DNA of 64,000 nucleotides from Kazachstania africana CBS 2517 (GCF_000304475.1 NC_018942.1:868001-932000); one strand, 5' to 3'. Numbered from the stretch's first letter, positions 10,301 through 20,482 are shown. The notes: a model not told the origin generated them from the sequence alone. Program-made: numbers and translations.

Positions 10301-13300
10301 GAGTCAAAGGAAAGAAAGGAAAATCAAGAATTTTCAGGCTATTTTTCAGATTTTCTACAGAAATTTAACAAAAGGATTTTGACGACTTCTGCTACAGTAG
10401 AATTTCCAATTCCATTCTTATTGAAGAAAGCACGAGAACTAGAGGGCGTTATCTGGCACAAAAAGCAACAAAATGAAATCTCGAATAATTCGGATATCGC
10501 GTTGGATACACCAGAAATCCAACAACTGGGGATAGATTCAACATTAACCTTCAGAGATATTAAATATATAGCTAAATTCGTTCGGCAGAAGGAGCTAGAA
10601 GATTTAGAACTCCAATTTAACAGGAGAGGCAGACAATGGGAGTTGTATTATTCGTCATCGCATAACATGTTGGGTACAGGATCACATCAATCGATCACTG
10701 TTCTCTACTCCATGGTGTCAACACAGACTGCTACGCCCTGTATTGGACCCCAATTAGTAACTATTGACTACTTTTGGGATAGTGACATCTCCATTGGGCA
10801 GTTTATTGAGAATATCATAAATACAGCAAGATACCCATGCCAGCAAGGGTGTGGTGGGCTTTTACATGACCACTATAGAAGTTACGTCCATGGTTCAGGA
10901 AAAGTGGATGTACTAATTGAAAAATTGCAGACAAAACTACCAAAACTAAAGAATATCATCCTCACTTGGAGTTACTGTAAAAAATGTGGTACATCTACTC
11001 CAATTCTGCAAATAAGTGAAAGAACGTGGAACTATTCCTTTGGTAAATATCTAGAAGTCATGTTCTGGAGTAAAGAAGGTGGCGTTTCCAATATTGGAAA
11101 CTGTATCCATGACTTTACAAAAGACCATGTGAAATATTTTGGCTACAATGAATTAGTAGTGAGGATGGAATATTCTCACCTCGATGTATATGATCTGATT
11201 ACCCCATTGCCTAAAATAAAATGGAAACCTGATCTTGATATAAAAATGAAAGTGGAACTATATTATCAGATTTTGGATAAAATTAACAGTTTTTATGATA
11301 GTGTCACGTCAAGATTAAACCGAATGAAACTTGATGGTATGGCAGATGATAGACTTGTCGCTGGCCAATTGAAGGTGGAAGAGTTGAAACAAAAAGTGAG
11401 CGAAGAAAGAAAATTGCTACTCGACGATCTAGATGCCAGATACTATGGCTACGGCGGAGATAAGCATTTACAGTTAAACAATTTGATAAGAAACTTATAC
11501 AACTTTGCAATCAATTGGGATAATGAGTTTAACCAATTTGGGAAAAATTTTTTGTTATCAGAAAATGACATATCAAGAATTACTACGAACCAACTTCGAA
11601 AGTTCTTCAAAGATCCATCGAAGGATGAAAATCTGGAAGAGAAGTACATTTCAGGAGATGACAAAACTACCACAAGGATTAAGACTGAAGCAAGTTGTAG
11701 TGGGGATGCATCTAAAAGCGTGCCTTTATCTGATATTGAATCAAGTCGAGCCTCAAAAGAGCAACCTAAAGGGGGAATGAAAAATTCAGTAATTCCTAAT
11801 AGAAATGAGGAAACGAGTATTAAACCACCTAAAGATAATTTACCCAACAACATTATATCAAATATTAGACCTGAAGCTACAAAAGCTATTTCAAGCCATA
11901 GTCTCGATAGAGTTTCGCTCCAAAAGGATCTCGATAGATTTAGCATGAAAAGTTCTGCCAGTTCACCCTCGATAAAAGAGCGTAATAGAAAAAACAAAGT
12001 TTCTGAACTGGCATTATTTTTTGATCAAATTCACTTTGACGCCCTCTCTAAAGAATTTGAGTTAGAAAGAGAATTAGAGCGTTTACAACTGAATAAAAAT
12101 AAATACCAAGCATTCAAATCCCAGACAGCTACTCCTATTGTAGAAATATACAAAAATGTCAAAGATGCCGTAGATGAACCGCTACATGAAGTACAGGAGA
12201 ACGGAGAAAGTAAAGGGGAAAGTACCATCGACATAACCTCTCCCACAGGAGAGCAATCCACAAACTTAAGTCTAAATAGAAATCTAGAGAACGAACTCGA
12301 GAATTCTATAACACAATGGGGTAAAGATTATTTCCAAAGAACGAGAGAGCACTCATCGGATGAGAAAGACTCCACCATCACGTCAGCTAAACAAGAGGGT
12401 ATACCAAGTGAGCCATTGCCTCCTGTAATTACCGTGGAAAACGTGAACAAAGAATCAAGTGAACCTCCTGAAAAGTCATTATTGATGAAAACTTTAGCCA
12501 ATTTTTGGGCCGACAGATCCCCATACTTGTGGAAACCGCTTGCATATCCCACCACATCAACAGAACATGTTTTTTCTGGCAATGAAGTTATTATTAGGGA
12601 TGATGAACCTAGTTCGTTGATAGCGTTTTGTTTAAATTCTTCAGATTACAAAAGTAGAATGTTTAAGATTGAGGCGAAAACGCAGGTACAGCCAGATATT
12701 ACCGAAAATGGGCAACAGTCGCCTCTATTAGAACAACATTCTCTCGAAAACGCAGTTCAGCCGTTAGAACAGTCCAATAATGAATTGCTAAAGGATAATG
12801 CAAATATTTTATCCTCGAAGGAGAGCCTATCACATGCTCATGAATCCAGTAAAAATGATCCGGAGATGCTTGAGAATATTATGACCAAGAAAACGGCATT
12901 ACATTTAAGATATCAATTTGAAGATAGGCTGACGGTCATGTCCTGTAAAGTGTTTTTTTCGGAGCACTTTGAAGCTTTCAGAAGAATATGTGGATGCGAT
13001 GAGAGCTTCATTCAAAGTTTATCGAGATGTGTTAAATGGGATTCCAGCGGGGGAAAGAGTGGAAGTGGATTTTTGAAGACATTAGATGATAGATTTGTAA
13101 TTAAGGAGCTTTCACATTCGGAACTTGACGCTTTCATCAAATTTGCCCCAAGCTATTTTGAGTATATGGCCCAAGCAATGTTTCATGACTTACCTACCGC
13201 ACTTGCAAAGGTATTTGGATTTTATCAAATTCAAGTGAGAGGCCCTATTACAGGCTCTAAAAGCTACAAGATGGATGTTATCATTATGGAAAATCTTTTT

Positions 13301-13768
13301 TATAACAGAAAAACAACCAGAATATTTGATTTGAAAGGTTCTATGCGCAATAGACATGTTGAGCAAACTGGTAAAGCTAATGAAGTGTTGCTTGATGAAA
13401 ACATGGTTGAATATATTTATGAGTCTCCCATACACGTCAAAGAATACGATAAGAAGCTTCTTAGGGCCTCTTTATGGAATGATACACTTTTCCTAGCTAA
13501 AATGAATGTTATGGATTATTCTTTAGTTATTGGTATTGACAATGAAGATTATAAGCTTACTGTGGGAATTATTGATTTTATTAGAACTTTTACTTGGGAT
13601 AAAAAATTGGAAAGCTGGGTGAAAGAGAAAGGTCTTGTTGGAGGAGGAAGAAATATTGTTAAACAGCCAACAGTTGTAACACCAAGGCAATACAAAAATA
13701 GATTCAGAGAGGCAATGGAAAGATATATTTTGATGGTTCCTGATCCTTGGTACCAGGAAAGTAACTGA
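7307..13768 (+). CDS. FAB1: 1-phosphatidylinositol-3-phosphate 5-kinase
   Basis: The product has 2153 residues, slightly shorter than the S. cerevisiae enzyme. A FYVE zinc finger at about 248-303 carries RRKHHCR and four CxxC-type pairs and binds PtdIns3P on the vacuole/endosome. An acidic run of Asp/Glu follows it. A chaperonin (TCP1)-like domain lies at about 780-1010 (KRICGGTVQQSEF, GCTILLRGG), then a conserved Cys/His-rich region (CQQGCGGLL, CKKCG) at about 1180-1250. The C-terminal lipid kinase, about 1865-2150, has GGKSGSGF, MDYSLVIGID and an activation loop with IIDFIRTFTWDKKLESWVK. The enzyme makes PtdIns(3,5)P2, which controls vacuole size and recruits Atg18, encoded next door. Confidence 0.97.
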   Translation: MSVDNEDLQNIIHDKNDESKSLAETITNNNRSMSDKPDFLSKPVLMTKTTTEVDKNPVHSDISIPINIKPDSDADNKNDIANSIDIQDNISSPLLETTEPSQDLRLLHSELAVSSPILESASVTPVAIQKNASSSMLERNNDNTRQLSRHNTKSLKFSVANDSLLKRTSTYASRSTVRAIPINNNNSSHNILDYEDVNSSHSRSSSMTASFSRNFLFGFYNDNKKYKQRDKKNIISKEYWMKDETARECFNCGKTFNTFRRKHHCRICGQIFCNSCTSLISGDRFGYESKMRVCYNCYEHVCNYEDSSDEEEEEEEEGGGEVEDAKSCSTIANDKRSSGTDDLGRKIRDTEGTTSAIWQNTPTNHESIPSEDSDSQSRPKNEVLFFKNDDVQSIMTSGEDSKLFVSTPPPPPKMAIPATKQGESLEISFSSNSTLKKDLNPSHTNGKTRDSYTLKDFDIYSPYSEHTGSPQSHKHSHYSDPYQQSIKHHHHSKNQNHKTSVNSLRKSIFHYVSNGKSQIPHDKNNFLSLSPNSQANNILSNLNNKNFQFQFNFGKNKDITSYTAPGSESLDDSLEDGTFEDEGTMSLYSSLHDPLKTDNPIRSTRNSTKSFQRAQASLHRIQSRRRSKSKSTLGTSSTIYRGINALTHSSPNLLSVVSDDTSSGSNTPDLGASTNSNTNALVNSKSVSSTMKPNLGKLNQWRRLTSISGTKSYKEDRNELNEVAMLHMNELLRQVLDDQAVEEAEEWMALFNNQLLKKVQHITLNARDSNTLDYRQKYVKIKRICGGTVQQSEFIDGIVFSKGVPGKDVPRRVENPRILLVMFPLEYQKNENHFLSIESVRAQEREYIDKLISRVTSINPDIIYVGANVSGYALQLLNKAGIVVQFNLKPQVIERIARLTEADIAITVDKLASNVKMGECELFEVKTFIYGNISKTYTFLRGCNSTLGCTILLRGGSPETLKKIKHLAEFMVYVVFSLKLESSFFNDNFIKLSPEFYMESKERKENQEFSGYFSDFLQKFNKRILTTSATVEFPIPFLLKKARELEGVIWHKKQQNEISNNSDIALDTPEIQQLGIDSTLTFRDIKYIAKFVRQKELEDLELQFNRRGRQWELYYSSSHNMLGTGSHQSITVLYSMVSTQTATPCIGPQLVTIDYFWDSDISIGQFIENIINTARYPCQQGCGGLLHDHYRSYVHGSGKVDVLIEKLQTKLPKLKNIILTWSYCKKCGTSTPILQISERTWNYSFGKYLEVMFWSKEGGVSNIGNCIHDFTKDHVKYFGYNELVVRMEYSHLDVYDLITPLPKIKWKPDLDIKMKVELYYQILDKINSFYDSVTSRLNRMKLDGMADDRLVAGQLKVEELKQKVSEERKLLLDDLDARYYGYGGDKHLQLNNLIRNLYNFAINWDNEFNQFGKNFLLSENDISRITTNQLRKFFKDPSKDENLEEKYISGDDKTTTRIKTEASCSGDASKSVPLSDIESSRASKEQPKGGMKNSVIPNRNEETSIKPPKDNLPNNIISNIRPEATKAISSHSLDRVSLQKDLDRFSMKSSASSPSIKERNRKNKVSELALFFDQIHFDALSKEFELERELERLQLNKNKYQAFKSQTATPIVEIYKNVKDAVDEPLHEVQENGESKGESTIDITSPTGEQSTNLSLNRNLENELENSITQWGKDYFQRTREHSSDEKDSTITSAKQEGIPSEPLPPVITVENVNKESSEPPEKSLLMKTLANFWADRSPYLWKPLAYPTTSTEHVFSGNEVIIRDDEPSSLIAFCLNSSDYKSRMFKIEAKTQVQPDITENGQQSPLLEQHSLENAVQPLEQSNNELLKDNANILSSKESLSHAHESSKNDPEMLENIMTKKTALHLRYQFEDRLTVMSCKVFFSEHFEAFRRICGCDESFIQSLSRCVKWDSSGGKSGSGFLKTLDDRFVIKELSHSELDAFIKFAPSYFEYMAQAMFHDLPTALAKVFGFYQIQVRGPITGSKSYKMDVIIMENLFYNRKTTRIFDLKGSMRNRHVEQTGKANEVLLDENMVEYIYESPIHVKEYDKKLLRASLWNDTLFLAKMNVMDYSLVIGIDNEDYKLTVGIIDFIRTFTWDKKLESWVKEKGLVGGGRNIVKQPTVVTPRQYKNRFREAMERYILMVPDPWYQESN

Positions 13769-14184
13769 CTTATCTTAACCGATAAGCCACCAATAAATAA
13801 GTTTTTCAGAGCATTACATACTACTAAACCCCTCTATTTACAGATAAATAACGTGTTCCCAAGAATTATTCGGTATTACGCCCTATTGACACTATTCATT
13901 CACTTTTATTATTTAGATATATCTCAAGCTGAGCTTTATTAGTGCTCAGTTCTTGTAAATTTTGGGTGAGATGATTGTAAAAAGTCTAATGATGACAAGT
14001 AGTTGATAACTAGCAGACAAGTCAATATATCAGCTTGGCAGTGGTTCTCTGTTTATGTTTAAGGACATTGTAATCTTAATACCTGTAAAAAGAAGTCGAT
14101 TTTCATTCAAGAAATGACGCCTGCTATACAATTTTCAGACAAGGTGCATAGGTACTTTGAGGTGCTTATCAAACGCCATCGGTG
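13769..14184. other. Intergenic downstream of FAB1
   Basis: This 416-bp region should hold FAB1 termination sequence and the 3' end of the small ORF on the other strand. I see no tRNA or conserved frame in it. Confidence 0.5.
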
Positions 14185-14421
14185 CTATGAAAATGAGTAT
14201 ATAGTAAAAAGAATAATAAGGTTTAGTATGAAAAACATTAAGATTGAAAAATGGCTGTGATAGAAGATTTTTGAAATGAAGTTGGACTGTTGATATGTCC
14301 AATCTCCAAAATTATCTATAGTTAGCCTTTCCAGGGTTATACCGCTATCCTTCTCGTAAACTGTTTCTACTTGAACATCCTTAACTTGCTTGTATAATTG
14401 GAGTTTATAACTGAGAGTCAT
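14185..14421 (-). CDS. Unidentified 78-residue protein, possible tail-anchored membrane protein
   Basis: I do not recognise this ORF. It begins with ATG, has a stop 24 nt upstream in frame, and sits alone in 830 bp of AT-rich sequence between FAB1 and ATG18. The first 50 residues are polar and mixed in charge (KQVKDVQVETVYEKDSG). The last 24 residues are strongly hydrophobic (FSILMFFILNLIILFTIY) with almost nothing after them, as in a C-tail-anchored protein. It would share a 173-bp divergent promoter with ATG18. It could be a real lineage-specific gene or a chance ORF; size and sensible composition favour real, absence of a known homologue argues for caution. Confidence 0.45.
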   Translation of the reverse strand: MTLSYKLQLYKQVKDVQVETVYEKDSGITLERLTIDNFGDWTYQQSNFISKIFYHSHFSILMFFILNLIILFTIYSFS

Positions 14422-14594
14422 CTTGGCACCTTTTTGCCATTATTAAAGGCTGCTTACTGTAAAAATCCCAATGCGCATACTGAAAAGGAAACCGAGGGCC
14501 GTGACGATGGACAACCTATCTGATCCTAATACAATTCAAGAGGTAAATCGTGCATGCAAAGTAATCTTTTACTGAGAAGCCCAGCATTCTGTCT

Positions 14595-15774
14595 ATGGTA
14601 TCATCATCACACTTGGAAGTAATCAATTGTATTGATTTCAATCAGACAGGTTCCTGTATTTCGATTGGAACATCTAAGGGCTATGCAATAGTCGGTAGTG
14701 AACCATATAGAAAGTTATGCTCTGATCAAGTGGGGGATCTTTCCATAGTAGAAATGTTGTACTCCACTTCCATCCTCATAACTGTAGGTGCAGGTGGTGA
14801 TTATTCATCATCTCCAAGAATATTACAGGTACTTAATCTGAACACGAAATCAAGTATATGCGAACTGAGCTATCCAAGTACAATATTATCTGTGCGTCTC
14901 AACAACGAACGGCTTGTAGTGGCTTTAAAAAGTAGTTTTTATATTTATGATGTTACTAACATGAAGCTATTGTATAAAATTAGTAAGATTTATAATCCCA
15001 AAGGTCTCTTATCTATCAATTCCTCTACAAAGGGCCAGTTTTTAGCATATCCATCCCATTCATTAAAAAGTAACAGTAGGAACCCTGTCATCGAGTCCCT
15101 AAATGATAAAGCTGTTTCAGAGGCCATTAAACTGAGAGCTGTAAACTCCGAAAACTTTCAGATGGCAGGGAACGGAGACGTTGTTATATTTGATTTGCTT
15201 AAGTTACAACCTATAATTGTTATAGAAGCGCACAAAAGGCCTATTTCAGCAATTCTACTGAGTTCAGATGGTAAGTTACTTGCCACTGCGTCTGAATTGG
15301 GAACGCTTATTCGAATATTTGACACTACAAATGGCCAAAGATTATATCAATTTAGGAGGGGCACATATCCAAGTAGAATAGCATCTATGTGTTTCAACGA
15401 GGATTCTAAATTTTTAGCAGTTTTAAGTGTAAGAAATACTGTGCACGTATTCCATTTGACAAACTATACTACGAGTTCACCTTTTTCTGAACCACAGAAA
15501 AGCTCTGAAGAACAAGAAAAAGATGTAAATACACTACGAATGAATTTCGAATCTCAATATGACGATTCACAAGAAAGAAGCAAGTACGGTTCATCCATTA
15601 ACGTTATTCCGGTGGGCTTAGTATCCCCTGTTGAACCTGGCTCTGCCAACGATAATAATAATAAAAATAATAATAATAATAATTATAATAATAATAATAA
15701 TAATAGTAATAGTAATAGTAATAGTAATAGTAATAGTAATAGTAATAGTAATAGTAATACTAATAATAATGATA

Positions 15775-15815
<41 letters not shown>

Positions 15816-16274
15816 GAGCATGACTTCGTAATTTTAGATGATAATGACAAGATGCGTATGTATAATTACCAGAAAGAAACTCTGGCCAGCGCCTTTAAAG
15901 CTTCGTCCAAGAAGCTATCAAGAGAAGCCGGTAAGCAGATAAGTAATCTTTTCTCTGGCAGTCAAAACTCGAAGAACTTTGCAGAATCTTCGGAAAAAGC
16001 AAAGAGACATTTTGCATTCTGCAAATTGCCAAGAGATATTAAGTACCTCAACCAAGCATCCATTTTTATTGATAGAGAAGTGGAGATATCAGAAGAAGAA
16101 TATGCGGATTTAGTACCAGATACTAATTATTCCGCGCAGACGGTTAATAATGCTGTAAAAATGATGCCATTGAGAGTGGTCTCCGCAGACGGTTATCTCT
16201 ACAAATATTTATTTGATCCCGTGGAAGGAGGAGAATGTAAGTTACTGTCACAGTTTTTCCTGATGGATAAATAA
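14595..16274 (+). CDS. ATG18: PROPPIN-family phosphoinositide effector in autophagy and vacuole control
   Basis: The product has 559 residues and forms a seven-bladed beta-propeller. The phosphoinositide-binding FRRG motif lies at about residues 252-255 (YQFRRGTYPS), with the family signature SSDGKLLATASELGTLIRIFD shortly before it. Atg18 binds PtdIns3P in autophagy and PtdIns(3,5)P2 in vacuole fission; FAB1, which makes the latter, lies upstream on the same strand as in S. cerevisiae. A large loop between late blades is expanded by trinucleotide repeats into long Asn, Asn-Ser and Asp runs at about 350-406, which accounts for much of the extra length over the roughly 500-residue S. cerevisiae protein. 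Confidence 0.95.
15647..15812 (+). repeat. Composite trinucleotide microsatellite inside ATG18
   Basis: About 165 bp of in-frame triplets run as AAT-type repeats, then alternating AGT/AAT, then GAT repeats. They encode Asn, then Asn-Ser, then Asp (13 in a row). The triplet unit preserves the frame. Length is likely to vary between strains. Confidence 0.95.
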
Positions 16275-16660
16275 TGCACGATGCCCATCTGCAAAAATAT
16301 GGGCAGGAAGTGCCTCGGTACGTAAGATTTATGCATAAATTTCTCGAACATCAAATTTGCAGATCAAGTTTTCCCGAGCTGATCCGGAATGCGCCCATTT
16401 CATTAAGTAAAAGTTCCTAAAAGGTAATATGGAATGCAAAAATTTGAAGAACTTTGTTCTTGGCACTATTACATTTCAATCGAGTTTTTTTGGTATATTT
16501 TGTGGAATTTAGGTGTTATATATACATATATATATATACTATCGTCTGGAGGATATTAAAAATAAGAGCATATTGATTAACAGGCCGCCGTTGTGTTATC
16601 TAGAGGCTACCTCTTCTTTTCTCGACTCCTGAAAATATCTGAAGTTGGTTTACAATATAA
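16275..16660. other. Intergenic: ATG18 terminator and ROG3 promoter
   Basis: This 386-bp region holds an alternating TA tract near 16518-16540 that may serve as a TATA-like promoter element and depletes nucleosomes. No other gene is seen. Confidence 0.5.
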
Positions 16661-18706
16661 ATGTTCTCCAATCATACGAAACAGAGTTACAAGCCACTAT
16701 TGTTCGAGCTTAGAATTCATGGAACTGATAATGATGTTATTTTGATAAAGGGGTCTTCTGAAGCTGCACCTTCCGTACTACTTTCTGGAACAATTATGCT
16801 TTCAATAGCAGAACCTATTCAAATAAAAAATTTGTATTTGAAACTGCTAGGTAGGATGAAGATCAATTTACCAATAGATGAAGAACTATCGATCAATACA
16901 AATGGTAGTAAACAAATTATGTTAGATAAATATTTTTATCAATATACATGGGATGACTTCACTATTGAGAATTATTTAAACGGATTATATGACAATTATG
17001 ATAATAACAATTCTATTAGTGGTAACAAACTAGGAAAGGCTAAATCTACAACCTCTTTAATAACCTTAAAATCTGGTAAATCTCCTAAACGAAAATATCA
17101 CACCCTTCTCAAAGGCAATTACGAATTTCCATTCAGCGCAATTCTACCAGGAAATATGTTTGAAAGTGTTGAAATCAGTGATAATGCTTCTATCACGTAC
17201 TATCTAGAAGCTATAATAGAACGAAGTAAGGGAGCATCAGATTTATATTGTAGAAAATATATCAGATTTTTACGTACTCTTGCTCCTGATTCTGTCGAGC
17301 TATCTGAAACTGTAAATGTCACAGACCGCTGGCCCAACAAAGTTGAATACTCCATCTCTACTTCATCTAAAGCAGCTGCATTAGGGTCCACTGTTCCCAT
17401 TAATATCATGCTTGTGCCTCTTTTGAAGGGGCTGAGTTTACATAAGGTAAGGATAAAGCTACTAGAAACCTTACAATTCGAGTATCAGGGCATGAAGTCT
17501 AAGCAGGAAAGAATTATCACAAAGTTAAAATTAGTAGATCCAGAATTGGAACTAACAAGACTAGTTGATGATCAGAAATTCCAAGAAAAATGGGAGGTTA
17601 CGATTCCCTTTGAAATACCATCCAGCTTGTCTGAGGGTACCCCAGATTGTGATATCCCACACCGTATAAGGGTGCAACACAAAATCAAAATTTCAATATA
17701 TTTAAGAAATGAAGATAGACATATCTCTGAGCTGAGAGCTTCACTAAATGTGGTCTTATTCGTATCACCATTTGTGGTATTGAGAGCCAAAAATTTGGAC
17801 AAACTAACGCCATCGCAGAGATTACTGAGCGGACACACTACATACACAGATAATAAGAAGAAAAGTCACGATGGTGAAGAAGATGAAGTCATTTTTATAA
17901 AGACGTCGTCGCAAGTTGGACTGGCCAATGTAATGAATAATTCAGTCTCTTCTGGAGCAGTAACTAGGTTGATGACTCCGCCAGATTATGAAAAACATAT
18001 TTTTGACCGTATTTGGACCGTAGCTGAAGATGCTGCGGTGATATCTCGTACGCCATCTCCAGCACCATTTTCTGACAAGAATACACCAAATACTAATATT
18101 GTGGGAGTGAGAAGCAGAAGGGCGGCAACCTTCAGCAGTGCTTACAAATCAGTCAGTGAAGCAAATTCTGACATTGGAGTTCGCCGTAAACAACTTGAAA
18201 TTAAAGATTTGAAAGCTCCTGTAGGCATTTCTAGTTCAAATGGTATAATCAGTACCTCTCCGAGATACCGCAAAACTTCATCTTTCACTAATAAAAACCT
18301 TTTAACTGTCCCTGGATTGAATACCATACCGACATATGAGAGTGCAGTTGCTTCTATTAATATTGATGAAGTTCTACCACCTATATATTGCTTTGATGAA
18401 GACGAGACGCCTGATGATGAGACATTAGAAATACCCCGTTATAATACGCCGACCTCTTTTGGCAGCGAAAATGAATCCATCCAAACTCCTCCATTTGCTT
18501 TAAATAGAGCATTCTCTCATAATTCTCTAGCGGTCGCAGAGTTAAGTAAAGAAGATAGCCCTGCTCGCACACATTCGCAACTCAAAATACATCTTACTGA
18601 TCAGGCGCTAAAGAATATTCGCCCGCACCCATCTGATGCCAGGAGAAAACGAAGTTCATCTAATGTGATGGCTTCTGTTTTCCCTTTTAGAAGGTCACCA
18701 AAATAA
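16661..18706 (+). CDS. ROG3: Alpha-arrestin, ROG3/ROD1 type
   Basis: The product has 681 residues. The N-terminal arrestin fold spans about 1-380 (IQIKNLYLKLLGRMKI in the N-lobe; VPINIMLVPLLKGL in the C-lobe). The tail is long, Ser/Thr-rich and probably disordered. Two PPxY motifs, PPDY at about 440 and PPIY at about 572, should bind the WW domains of the ubiquitin ligase Rsp5, so the protein would direct ubiquitination and endocytosis of plasma-membrane transporters. ROG3 (YFR022W) is favoured over its duplicate ROD1 because ATG18 and FAB1 precede it. Many SP and TP sites in the tail suggest control by phosphorylation. Confidence 0.88.
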   Translation: MFSNHTKQSYKPLLFELRIHGTDNDVILIKGSSEAAPSVLLSGTIMLSIAEPIQIKNLYLKLLGRMKINLPIDEELSINTNGSKQIMLDKYFYQYTWDDFTIENYLNGLYDNYDNNNSISGNKLGKAKSTTSLITLKSGKSPKRKYHTLLKGNYEFPFSAILPGNMFESVEISDNASITYYLEAIIERSKGASDLYCRKYIRFLRTLAPDSVELSETVNVTDRWPNKVEYSISTSSKAAALGSTVPINIMLVPLLKGLSLHKVRIKLLETLQFEYQGMKSKQERIITKLKLVDPELELTRLVDDQKFQEKWEVTIPFEIPSSLSEGTPDCDIPHRIRVQHKIKISIYLRNEDRHISELRASLNVVLFVSPFVVLRAKNLDKLTPSQRLLSGHTTYTDNKKKSHDGEEDEVIFIKTSSQVGLANVMNNSVSSGAVTRLMTPPDYEKHIFDRIWTVAEDAAVISRTPSPAPFSDKNTPNTNIVGVRSRRAATFSSAYKSVSEANSDIGVRRKQLEIKDLKAPVGISSSNGIISTSPRYRKTSSFTNKNLLTVPGLNTIPTYESAVASINIDEVLPPIYCFDEDETPDDETLEIPRYNTPTSFGSENESIQTPPFALNRAFSHNSLAVAELSKEDSPARTHSQLKIHLTDQALKNIRPHPSDARRKRSSSNVMASVFPFRRSPK

Positions 18707-19998
18707 GTTTGTGGTAAGCCAATCTAATTGACATCAGACTGCCTCAAGGTTGACTACAAAGACCGCCACATTGATTTGATAAGGCCTTATAAATATTGAA
18801 TGAATATTTTCTATTTTGACCAGTACGTTTTTGGAATGCAGCTTTGCTTTATCGTAAATATTAAGGCTCCTTTTGGTTACCGATGCCATATCTATAAATA
18901 AATAAAAATTATGACCGAAATCCGTGTGCAACTTTTACAGTAGGGATTTTTCTACAATATATTTCGAAACTCGAGAGGGTTGTATATCAGTACCTCTTGT
19001 GCATGTCCTTTTTTTCCCCCTGAAACCTATGTTTAGCATCTTTTTATCTACTACAAAATTTTGTCAAATACTATATTTGAGCAATGAAACTCGGCCAAAA
19101 TTGTATTGTATGTTGCAAAATCTTGTATTCTATGTGGACTTAAAGTGGAACGTCCATCCATTCGCTTTAAATCATACCAATAAATATACACGACCATTTA
19201 TATATATATATTCAACAAAAAAATATTGAAAACATCATTTCTCATATCAAATCAAGATTAGCAGACGACAAAAACTTACCGTTGTTGTGAATATCAAATA
19301 AAATAATGACGCTAAATGCATCTCTACGTCTCGTATGTGATAAAAAGAGCCCATTGTGAGCCTCAATATTTTTTTTGGTTTGGCTTAATATCTCTACAAT
19401 TTGAAATTGATCAGAAAACCTTTCTTTATTTAACGGCGCTGGTTTTCGTTACTCCAAACCAACTGCTTCCTTTTTTGGTGTTTGTTCAAACTTTAGGCCT
19501 GAGTTCAGTTTAACAAGAGGAACTTTATGTGACCAATTTTATCTATCAATAAAAGATACACTACCAAAATGCAGTGCCTCTCTGTAAAAAACTGTACTTC
19601 ATAATATTTTTTTAATAAATAACTCAGAATATTTACGTTTAGAAATATAAATATGTTTCTGATCACAATGAGCTAGTTCGTATTAATATGCACACAGCGA
19701 TTCCTTCAAACTAGTCTTGATTGGCTATATAATTCTTATGTACGAATTTTAGCATGCAACATTTGTATCCAGAAAGGTCTGAGTTGGACTAATATAATCC
19801 GTAGTGGTAAGTTTCTTCTCGTAATATATCTTTAATAATTCAATACCTCAAATATTCATCGGGGACATTTTCTACAACCGAGGATCCGTAGTCTCTAACG
19901 GTATTTACTAGTACCCAACAATAGCTAGCATTGCCTAGCTTTAGGAGGATCCTTCAGTTAATGTTGCTTTAGGGACAAACGTCAAAACGTTTAATTAT
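18707..19998. other. Long intergenic region, right junction of the inverted block
   Basis: About 1.3 kb without a convincing gene. Open frames here either lack ATG or have low-complexity composition. Relative to S. cerevisiae, ROG3 should be next to PES4 and IGD1 next to the YFR016C gene, so a rearrangement junction falls here. The right end abuts an LTR and a tRNA-Gly gene. Confidence 0.6.
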
Positions 19999-20394
19999 TG
20001 AAAGTTCAATACGGTGACAAGACAGATAATACAGAGAGAATATGACACGGCTTGTGTATATTCTAATCCAGGTACAGAGAGCTTGGAAATCAATCTGATT
20101 GTATAACTATAGCTAAAAGCGTATCAAAAAGCTTGTCTTATTAATATATAAAATTATGAAGTATAATAAAAGATTAAGAACAAATATGGCGAAGAATTCC
20201 TTTTATAGTGTGGAATTCTTCAAGATGACAAAAGTTGCATCTATGAAAAGTTTTCAGTAATATTCAACCAAATTCAATAATGTGAAATATTTAGTTTAAT
20301 AAATTGAACGGCGGATGTTTAGGTTTTGCTTCTGGAAAAGCGGTGACACGAACTTCGAGCCTAATGCTGTAGTTCACTGGTCTATCTTACAACA
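19999..20394 (+). mobile_element. Solo LTR of a Ty-type retrotransposon, copy 1
   Basis: About 396 bp, closely similar to copy 2 at 41884-42253. The ends fit the TG...CA rule: TGAAAGTTC at the left and TTACAACA at the right. The right edge is fixed by comparison with copy 2, because the 17 bp between it and the tRNA match the flank of the other tRNA-Gly. Inside is a TATATAAAA promoter-like box. The copy has about 27 bp (near 20047-20073) that copy 2 lacks. No internal retrotransposon genes remain. No perfect target duplication is visible. Confidence 0.78.
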
Positions 20395-20411
20395 TTAATA
20401 AACAATTATAG

Positions 20412-20482
20412 GCGCAAGTGGTTTAGTGGTAAAATCCAACGTTGCCATCGTTGGGCCCCCGGTTCGATTCCGGGCTTGCGCA
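20412..20482 (+). tRNA. tRNA-Gly (anticodon GCC)
   Basis: A 71-nt cloverleaf without intron. The acceptor stem pairs GCGCAAG with CTTGCGC, followed by discriminator A. The anticodon loop TTGCCAT gives GCC. The B box is GGTTCGATTCC and the A box is TGGTTTAGTGG. It is identical to the second copy at 41796-41866. The upstream LTR ends 17 bp before the tRNA 5' end. Confidence 0.97.

Noticed and set aside
18924..19513. Two ORFs of 101 and 65 codons downstream of ROG3
   Set aside because: The first has no ATG start, both have AT-driven composition, and neither shows a recognisable motif.
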